Assembly (NCBI RefSeq): GCF_024362765.1
Contig: NZ_CP093302.1
Location: forward strand, 1,518,001-1,582,000
Source of the DNA: Alkalihalobacillus sp. LMS6
GTDB lineage: Bacteria; Bacillota; Bacilli; Bacillales; Bacillaceae_D
Direction: 5' to 3'
DNA length: 64,000 nucleotides
Part shown: positions 58,155 through 64,000 of the stretch, piece by piece
How positions within the stretch are numbered: the first letter of the stretch is position 1
How the letters are laid out: every line of letters starts with the position of its first letter
The notes under the pieces: model-generated
Database searches by the model: none
Told to the model about the DNA's origin: nothing
What the model saw: only the letters and a program-made list of their open reading frames with translations
Position numbers and translations under genes: made by a program

Positions 58155-59324
58155 TTGTTAGAATTTAAAAATGTTGTAAAAAAGTATAGCGAAAACGGCA
58201 AGCCAGCAGTGAAAAATATGAATCTACACATTGGAAAAGGCGAGTTTGTTGTTTTTATCGGACCAAGTGGTTGTGGGAAAACAACTACGATGAAAATGGT
58301 CAACCGGCTTCAAGAGCCGTCAGAAGGACAAATTTTTGTAAATGGGGAAAATGTATTAAATCAAGATCCTGTTAAATTACGACGCTCCATCGGCTATGTG
58401 ATTCAGCAAATAGGATTAATTCCTCATATGACAGTAGGGGAAAACATTTCGCTCGTCGGCTCTTTACTCAAATGGGATAAAAAACGCCGTGACGATCGAG
58501 CAAAAGAGCTTATTAAAATTGTTGATTTGCCAGAAAGTTTTTTACATCGTTATCCGCATGAGTTAAGTGGTGGACAGCAGCAACGAATTGGTGTGTTACG
58601 AGCTCTTGCCGTTGATCCTCCATTAATTTTAATGGACGAGCCGTTCGGTGCGCTTGATCCAATTACACGAGACACCTTACAAGAAGAATTTAAGAAGTTA
58701 CAAAAAGAAATGGACAAAACGATTGTATTTGTTACCCACGACATGGATGAAGCGATTAAGTTGGCGGACAAGATTGTCATTATGAACCAAGGAGAAATTG
58801 TACAGGTCGGTACTCCTGACGATATTTTACGAAATCCTGCAAATGAATTCGTTGAAGACTTTATTGGCAAAGACCGCTTGCTACAAAGTCGACCTGATGT
58901 GACAAAAGTTGAGCAGATTATGAATGCTAATCCCGTTACAGTAACGGAACAAACGACAATTAAAGATGCGATTCAAAAGATGCGAGAAGCACGAGTTGAT
59001 TCGGTTCTTGTTGTTGATGATGCATACCGTTTAAAAGGATTCGTAGATATTGAAATGATTGACGCAAGTTTTAAAAAGAAAACGTATATCCATGAAGCGA
59101 TGGAAACGGAGGTTTATTCGGTTAAAAAAGAAAGTTTACTACGGGATACGATGCGTAGAATGCTTCGCCGTGGAAGCAAGTATGTCCCTGTCATTACGGA
59201 AGACGAGGTACTCGTTGGAATCGTTACACGTGCTACGCTCGCAGATATGGTATATGACACCATCTGGGGTGAAGGAAATGGTCTAGAAGTTAATGAAATT
59301 GAAGCAGTAGAGTCAGTACTTTAA
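58155..59324 (+). CDS. opuCA: OpuC-type ABC transporter ATPase with CBS domains
   Basis: A 389-residue ATPase. Walker A GPSGCGKTT near residue 37, signature LSGGQQQRIG, Walker B LILMDEPFGALD, and the His-switch THDMDEA. Two CBS domains at about residues 253-372 (VEQIMNANPVTV... and MVYDTIWGEG) are the ionic-strength sensor of OpuA/OpuC transporters. Energises uptake of glycine betaine, carnitine and other compatible solutes. The TTG at 58155 (GGAGGT, 7 bp) starts the typical LEFKNV N-terminus. Confidence 0.93.
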   Translation: MLEFKNVVKKYSENGKPAVKNMNLHIGKGEFVVFIGPSGCGKTTTMKMVNRLQEPSEGQIFVNGENVLNQDPVKLRRSIGYVIQQIGLIPHMTVGENISLVGSLLKWDKKRRDDRAKELIKIVDLPESFLHRYPHELSGGQQQRIGVLRALAVDPPLILMDEPFGALDPITRDTLQEEFKKLQKEMDKTIVFVTHDMDEAIKLADKIVIMNQGEIVQVGTPDDILRNPANEFVEDFIGKDRLLQSRPDVTKVEQIMNANPVTVTEQTTIKDAIQKMREARVDSVLVVDDAYRLKGFVDIEMIDASFKKKTYIHEAMETEVYSVKKESLLRDTMRRMLRRGSKYVPVITEDEVLVGIVTRATLADMVYDTIWGEGNGLEVNEIEAVESVL

Positions 59325-59341
59325 AGGAGGCAGATGAAACG

Positions 59342-59995
59342 ATGATCGATGCGATTACATCAACGCTGTCTTCGTATGGTTGGGAATTACTAGAGAAAAC
59401 AGGTGAACACATTTATATATCGTTTTTTGCGATTTTATTAGGCGTCATTGTTGCAGTCCCAGCAGGCATATATCTGACGCGTATCCCGAAATTTGCGGAC
59501 CGTATTATTTCGTTTGTTGGAATTCTGCAGACGGTTCCGAGTCTAGCGATATTAGCATTCCTCATGCCTTTTCTAGGCGTAGGGACGGCACCAGCAATTG
59601 TTGCGTTGTTTATTTACTCTGTTCTTCCTATATTACGAAATACGTACACAGGCGTTAAAGAAGTCGATTCAAAACTAGTTGAAGCAGGTAAAGGGATGGG
59701 CATGAATAACCGCGAGCTCATCCAAAAAATTGAATTACCAATCGCGCTACCTGTTATTATGTCAGGCATTCGCTTTGCGACAGTTTACTTAATTGGGTGG
59801 GCAACATTAGCAGCGTTTATTGGTGGCGGTGGTTTAGGTGATCTCATTTTTGATGGCTTAAATTTATATCAACCAGAATTAATTATTTTAGGAACGCTTC
59901 CAGCAACAATCTTAGCGTTGCTTGCAAGCTGGGGACTATCCGCGCTAGAGAAAAAATTAACACCAAAAGCTTATCGAGAAAAAGAAGCTGCTTGA
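59342..59995 (+). CDS. opuCB: OpuC ABC transporter permease
   Basis: A 217-residue permease with five or six helices. The EAA-like cytosolic loop reads VEAGKGMGMNNRELIQKIELPIALPVIMSGIR and the N-terminal EHIYISFFAILLGV segment is typical of OpuCB. 17 bp after opuCA; ribosome site AAAGGAGG. Its stop is 14 bp before the binding protein start. Confidence 0.93.
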   Translation: MIDAITSTLSSYGWELLEKTGEHIYISFFAILLGVIVAVPAGIYLTRIPKFADRIISFVGILQTVPSLAILAFLMPFLGVGTAPAIVALFIYSVLPILRNTYTGVKEVDSKLVEAGKGMGMNNRELIQKIELPIALPVIMSGIRFATVYLIGWATLAAFIGGGGLGDLIFDGLNLYQPELIILGTLPATILALLASWGLSALEKKLTPKAYREKEAA

Positions 59996-60009
59996 GAGGA
60001 GTAAGCAAG

Positions 60010-60933
60010 ATGAAGAAACATAGAATCTCTTTGTTCCTTGCCTCATTGCTCGTCTTTTCAGGCTGTTCGCTACCAGGGTTAAGTGGACCTTCTGAAAATA
60101 CCATTCGCATTGGAACAATTAATACAGTTGAGTCAGAAATATGGGGTCATATTGTCTCACAAATGATTGAACATTATACAGATTTAGAAACAGAGCTTAT
60201 TACCAATCTAGGTTCATCTATCGTGCAACACCAGGCGATGATGCAAGAAGAAGTGGATATTACAGCAACGCGGTACACTGGAACGGATATTGCCGGTGCG
60301 CTGAATATGCCGGAAATTACAGACCCAGAAGAAGCAATGAACACTGTGCAACGGGAGTTTGATGAACAATTTAATCAGACTTGGGCTGATTCTTACGGAT
60401 TTGAAAATAGCTATACGATTTCAATTACAGCGGAATTTGCGGAAGAAGAAGGCATTGAACATGTCGAAGATTTAAGACCGTTCGCAGCAGATATGAATTT
60501 TGGTGTGGATAATTCATGGGTGAACCGACAAGGTGACGGTTACCAAGCATTTACGGAAACACACTTTGAGTTTGGAAATATTTATCCCATGTCTGTAGGA
60601 CTTGTTTACGATGCGGCAGCTTCAGGAAATATGGACGCTGTGCTTGCCTATTCATCGGATGGTCGAATTGCGGCTTATGATTTAGTCGTGCTTGAAGATG
60701 ATTTTTTCCCACCCTATGATGCTTCGCCAGTTATTCGAAATGAAGTCATCGAGGAACATCCAGAATTGGAAACAATTCTAGCAAAACTAGGCGGTATTGT
60801 AACAACAGAAGATATGCAGCAAATGAATTATTTAGCAGATGTAGAATTAGTAAGTCCTGCCACGATTGCACAGGACTTACTAGAAGAGAATTATTACTTT
60901 GAAGACAAGCAAGTTGAAGAGGAGGGTGCGTAA
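60010..60933 (+). CDS. opuCC: OpuC glycine betaine/carnitine-binding lipoprotein
   Basis: A 307-residue lipoprotein: signal peptide ending in the lipobox LLVFSGC, with the Cys near residue 22. The OpuAC-like ligand domain has IRIGTINTVESEIWGH, ARYTGTD-like ATRYTGTD (hinge) and DLVVLEDDFFPPYDASPVI. It binds quaternary amines such as betaine, choline or carnitine. The ATG at 60010 has GAGGAG; the in-frame start at 59992 overlaps opuCB. Overlaps opuCD by 1 base. Confidence 0.92.
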   Translation: MKKHRISLFLASLLVFSGCSLPGLSGPSENTIRIGTINTVESEIWGHIVSQMIEHYTDLETELITNLGSSIVQHQAMMQEEVDITATRYTGTDIAGALNMPEITDPEEAMNTVQREFDEQFNQTWADSYGFENSYTISITAEFAEEEGIEHVEDLRPFAADMNFGVDNSWVNRQGDGYQAFTETHFEFGNIYPMSVGLVYDAAASGNMDAVLAYSSDGRIAAYDLVVLEDDFFPPYDASPVIRNEVIEEHPELETILAKLGGIVTTEDMQQMNYLADVELVSPATIAQDLLEENYYFEDKQVEEEGA

Positions 60934-61586
60934 TGGGGTTTTATGAGCAAATGGTTACGTATGTTTCTCAAAATGGTTTTTATATTTGGGAAGAGTTTTA
61001 TCGGCACTTTCTTATGGCTGCTTACGGGGTGTTGTTTGCTGCGATTATTTCCATTCCAGTAGGAATTTTAATTGCGAAGTATGGCCGAATTAGTGGTTGG
61101 GTGTTATCAGCAGGGAGCGTGATACAAACGATTCCGGTACTAGGCTTCATGGCGATTACGATGGTGGTCATGGGACTAGGAACTACGACGGTCATCACAA
61201 CGGTGTTCTTTTATTCACTCTTACCGATTATTCAAAACACATATGTAGGAATAAGAGGCGTGGATAAAAGTGTCATAGAAGCTGCCTATGCTTCAGGTAT
61301 GACGAAGCTTCAATTGTTAAGTAAGGTGGAATTTCCGCTTGCGATAAGTGTGATCATGGCAGGAATTCGAACAGCCCTTGTCATAGGCATTGGTATTGTC
61401 GCTGTTGGAACGTTCGTTGGAGCAGGTGGACTCGGGGCAATTATCGTTCGAGGTACGAATGCAACCGACGGGACGGCAATTATTCTTGCAGGTGCGATCC
61501 CAACAGCGGTTATGGCCATCATCGCTGATCTCGTTTTAGGGACAATTGAACGTCGCCTGAATCCAGCAAATCGATCTTCAACATAA
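60933..61586 (+). CDS. opuCD: OpuC ABC transporter permease, second subunit
   Basis: A 217-residue permease with about six helices. The cytosolic loop VIEAAYASGMTKLQLLSKVEFPLAISVIMAGIR is the EAA-like motif. The TAATG arrangement couples it to opuCC. Last gene of opuCABCD, followed by a strong terminator. It pairs with OpuCB in the heterodimeric channel. Confidence 0.93.
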   Translation: MGFYEQMVTYVSQNGFYIWEEFYRHFLMAAYGVLFAAIISIPVGILIAKYGRISGWVLSAGSVIQTIPVLGFMAITMVVMGLGTTTVITTVFFYSLLPIIQNTYVGIRGVDKSVIEAAYASGMTKLQLLSKVEFPLAISVIMAGIRTALVIGIGIVAVGTFVGAGGLGAIIVRGTNATDGTAIILAGAIPTAVMAIIADLVLGTIERRLNPANRSST

Positions 61587-61605
61587 TCTTTATAAACTAG
61601 CGTAA

Positions 61606-61646
61606 AAAAAGACGGATTCGCCTCAATTGGCAATCCGTCTTTTTCA
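61606..61646. terminator. terminator between opuC and the OCD-family gene
   Basis: A 13-pair perfect stem (AAAAAGACGGATT with its complement at 61632-61644), A/T-rich on both sides. Confidence 0.85.
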
Positions 61647-61658
61647 GTAAAGATCCGT

Positions 61659-62648
61659 TTATTGATGTAGCTCAATCTTTGCTCCTAAGCCAGCTTGAAC
61701 AGCTTTTTGGAAGACTGCAACCGCAACAACTGTATCAAGATAGGCAACACCAACCGATTTATAAAAAGTAATTTCCTCATCTGTTACGCGACCTTGTTTT
61801 TCCCTAGCAAGTATTGGCGCAATTTCACTATAGATCTGATCAAATGACCACTCATCTTTTTGTGAAGGAATTAGGAGATCACCTGCTTCATGATTTGCCC
61901 CTTCTAGCGTATCGACAACGACTTTTTGACTCCGTTTTAACGTTGTGACATCCACTTCTTGCATCGACGCTTGAAAAGATCCAATACCGTTAATATGTGT
62001 TCCAGGTAAAAGATCGTCTCCATCAAAAACAGGTGTAGTCGATTTCGTTGAACACACAAGAATGTCTGCTGCTTGAACGGCTTCTTTAGCAGACGTTACA
62101 ACAACGATTTCACCTTTCCAATTCGGAATGTGTGCTGGTAATTGTTCTGCAAAAGAGCGTGCTTTTTCTTCTGTTCGATTAAATAAGTAAATGGTCGTGA
62201 TCGGGCGTACAGCAAGCACAGCTTGAATTTGCCCAACAGCTTGTGCGCCAGTTCCAATGATGCTTAACGTCGTGGCTGTTTTTTTCGCTAAAACACGTGT
62301 GGCAACACCACTGCTTGCTCCAGTCCGTAAAATCGTTAAATAAGAAGCGTCCATTAAAGCGACGTGCTCACCGGTAGTTGTATCCGTTAAAAGAATGGTT
62401 CCACGCAAAGCCGGTCTGCCTAGCTTAGGGTTATCAGGAAAAACACTCACCGTTTTAATAGCGCTATACCCTAAATCTTCACTATAGGCGGGCATGTAAA
62501 GACTTGTACCATTCGTTGCTGGATGATCAAGTGCGGTTCGAACAGGGGTTGTCTTGTGACGGTTTGCTAAAAACGCATGAGTAACATCTTCAAGGCAGTC
62601 TTCCATCGTATAAAGCGATTCAATCATTGATTTTGTTAGGATGAGCAT
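61659..62648 (-). CDS. ornithine cyclodeaminase/mu-crystallin family protein
   Basis: A 329-residue NAD(P)-dependent enzyme of the OCD/mu-crystallin family. [16 protein letters not shown] is the dinucleotide loop; the substrate region has the Lys in [13 protein letters not shown], and the [23 protein letters not shown] segment is the family signature. Members act as ornithine cyclodeaminases, alanine dehydrogenases or ketimine/proline-precursor reductases; the exact substrate is unknown. Downstream of an MHS transporter in one operon, suggesting uptake and metabolism of one compound. Confidence 0.87.
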   Translation of the reverse strand: MLILTKSMIESLYTMEDCLEDVTHAFLANRHKTTPVRTALDHPATNGTSLYMPAYSEDLGYSAIKTVSVFPDNPKLGRPALRGTILLTDTTTGEHVALMDASYLTILRTGASSGVATRVLAKKTATTLSIIGTGAQAVGQIQAVLAVRPITTIYLFNRTEEKARSFAEQLPAHIPNWKGEIVVVTSAKEAVQAADILVCSTKSTTPVFDGDDLLPGTHINGIGSFQASMQEVDVTTLKRSQKVVVDTLEGANHEAGDLLIPSQKDEWSFDQIYSEIAPILAREKQGRVTDEEITFYKSVGVAYLDTVVAVAVFQKAVQAGLGAKIELHQ

Positions 62649-62666
62649 AATAGGTGTAGCCCCTTT

Positions 62667-63989
62667 CTAATCGAGTTCTCGGTTTTTTGTTTCCCTCGTC
62701 ACTGCAACGGCAATAATGGAAATGACGCCTGCTAGAACGATGTAAATAGAAATTGGAATTGAAGAGTTATTAAATGTGTTCAGCAAATAAGTAGCCAGAA
62801 GTGGTGCTGTTCCACCTGCAACCGCTGCACCAATTTGGTAACCAACCGTGACACCAGTATAGCGGACGTTTGCACTGAAAATTTCAGAGAACATCGTGCC
62901 AAGAACCGCTGTAACAGGTGCCCAAAATAAGGCAAGTGCCACCACAGTCGCAACAATTAACCAGAGCGTTGAATCAAGGGATAAAAGATAAAAATAAGGA
63001 AAAGCGAAAGCCATCATACCAATGGCTCCAAAAATAAAGACAGGTTTACGACCAATTTTATCGGAAAGTGAACCCATCAACGGAATCATCAACGTTGCTG
63101 CAAGGGTTCCGATCGTTACAGCATTTAAAGCGGTTAAACGATCAAACGTTAAATAAGTGGTTGTGTAGGCGATTACAAAAGTAGAGAAAATATAGAATGG
63201 CCCTGTTTCCACGACTTTGGCGCCGACTGCAATGAGCACGGATCGCCAGTGGTATCGAAATGTATCAAAAAGAGGGACGTTGGCAATATTTCCGGACTCT
63301 TTTGCTTCTTTAAAAGATGGTGTTTCATCAAGTGATTTACGAATCCATAATCCTAAAAAGACGAGGACCGCACTAAAAACAAATGGTACACGCCAACCCC
63401 ATGCCATAAAATGTTCATCTGGTAATAAGCTCATAATGGAGATGGCGATTGTGCCCATTAGCATCCCAATGGTGACACCCATTTGCGGAACGCTTCCAAA
63501 AAAGCCTCTTTTTTTCTTCGGAGAGTACTCTACAGCTAAGAGAAGGGCGCCTCCCCATTCGCCGCCAATGCCAAGACCTTGAATACAGCGTAAAGTAATT
63601 AATAAGATAGGCGCCCAGACGCCGATCATCTCATAAGTTGGAAGCAAACCAATTAGGACGGTTGCGCCACCCATAAGTGAAAGGGTTATAACAAGGGTTT
63701 GCTTTCGGCCAATTTTGTCACCAATATGGCTGAAAATAACTCCACCTAATGGGCGAATGAAAAAAGGTAAAGCGAATGTGACGTAGGCTAGCATGACACC
63801 AACGGCTGGATCAGATGACGGAAAGAATAACTGATTTAAAACGATTGCAGCAACAGTGCCATACAAAAAATAATCAAACCATTCAATTGAACTACCGATT
63901 AAACTAGCGATAAGAGCTTTGCGGGCATCTTTTTTGGATACTACTGGTTTGGTTGGGTTTGTCTCCAAAGCTGTTTGTGATGAACTCAT
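62667..63989 (-). CDS. MHS-family (ProP/ShiA-like) MFS transporter
   Basis: A 440-residue transporter with twelve helices. The MHS hallmarks are SSIEWFDYFLYGTVAAIVL near residue 35, the loop GDKIGRKQTL, LRCIQGLGIGGEWGGALLLAVEY near residue 135 and the second loop LSDKIGRKPVF. The family imports metabolites such as proline betaine, alpha-ketoglutarate or shikimate by proton symport. Substrate unknown; the OCD gene downstream (19 bp) could act on it. Starts 11 bp from the window edge, with GAGGT as ribosome site. Confidence 0.9.
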   Translation of the reverse strand: MSSSQTALETNPTKPVVSKKDARKALIASLIGSSIEWFDYFLYGTVAAIVLNQLFFPSSDPAVGVMLAYVTFALPFFIRPLGGVIFSHIGDKIGRKQTLVITLSLMGGATVLIGLLPTYEMIGVWAPILLITLRCIQGLGIGGEWGGALLLAVEYSPKKKRGFFGSVPQMGVTIGMLMGTIAISIMSLLPDEHFMAWGWRVPFVFSAVLVFLGLWIRKSLDETPSFKEAKESGNIANVPLFDTFRYHWRSVLIAVGAKVVETGPFYIFSTFVIAYTTTYLTFDRLTALNAVTIGTLAATLMIPLMGSLSDKIGRKPVFIFGAIGMMAFAFPYFYLLSLDSTLWLIVATVVALALFWAPVTAVLGTMFSEIFSANVRYTGVTVGYQIGAAVAGGTAPLLATYLLNTFNNSSIPISIYIVLAGVISIIAVAVTRETKNRELD

Positions 63990-64000
63990 TTTTTTACCTC

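Noticed and set aside
63217-63582. 121-residue plus-strand open frame
   Set aside because: Antisense to the MHS transporter gene, no translation signals.
1-64000. CRISPR arrays, tRNA/rRNA genes, prophage or intact insertion sequences
   Set aside because: No regularly spaced repeats, no clover-leaf or rRNA segments and no transposase or phage genes were seen on reading both strands.

Overview
The window is an ordinary low-GC Firmicutes chromosome segment, with strong AGGAGG-type ribosome binding sites, many TTG/GTG starts and sporulation genes. Gene content and order point to a spore-forming Bacillaceae, probably an alkaliphile or halotolerant genus of the Alkalihalobacillus/Shouchella type. 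Supporting this are the B. subtilis-like order yqgN-yqgO-gluP-yqgQ-glcK, the block nudF-mciZ-spoIIM-fur, a yqjA/yqjC/yqjE neighbourhood with prli42, a NaChBac-type sodium channel, a C30 carotenoid cluster and several compatible-solute systems. The genus is inference. I see no tRNA, rRNA, CRISPR, prophage or intact insertion sequence.

Layout. 1-9.3 kb: folate, ThiF/MoeB, rhomboid GluP, SpoVAF, YueI, YqgQ-GlcK and aspartase. 9.3-14.6 kb: a TPP riboswitch with attenuator and thiE-thiS-thiG-thiO-thiD, followed by two membrane proteins and a thiamine-binding YqgV-type protein. 14.7-20 kb, mostly minus strand: yjcF-yjcG-yjcH, a small HTH pair, fumC and msrA-msrB. 20-25 kb: BCCT solute transporter, PAS histidine kinase behind a putative leader peptide, LysE-type exporter and a YqcI/YcgG heme-enzyme family protein. 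25-30.6 kb: yqjA, L,D-transpeptidase, prli42, VOC protein, PepT-like peptidase, a stand-alone sigma region 3-like mini-protein, YaaR-like protein and the c-di-AMP-binding protein CbpB. 30.6-37.7 kb: an S8 protease with an N-terminal sensor-like region, a YibQ-type deacetylase, TnrA with a perfect TnrA/GlnR box, aspartokinase, Nav channel and SDR.

37.8-48.7 kb: asparagine synthetase, a VTT protein and an alkyltransferase-like protein, then two converging carotenoid operons. The plus operon encodes two CrtI-type desaturases and CrtM. The minus operon encodes a CruF-like protein, an acyltransferase, a glycosyltransferase and a CrtP-like oxidase. Both operons have sequences that read as sigma-B promoters, and they meet in one hairpin that contains both stop codons. 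48.8-54.9 kb: PTS IIA, YebE-like protein, a RuBisCO-like protein lacking the carbamylated lysine, UppP, a TlpA-like redoxin, MciZ, NudF, SpoIIM behind a sigma-E promoter, and Fur behind a PerR box. 55-64 kb: a carnitine-to-glycine-betaine catabolic operon (regulator, cdhC-cdhA-cdhB type) divergent from an OpuC ABC transporter, then an ornithine-cyclodeaminase-family protein and an MHS-type MFS transporter.

Common threads are general and osmotic stress (sigma-B-type promoters on the carotenoid operons and the BCCT gene, Prli42, OpuC, carnitine to betaine), sodium and alkaline life, and very compact 3' ends in which stop codons lie inside terminator stems.
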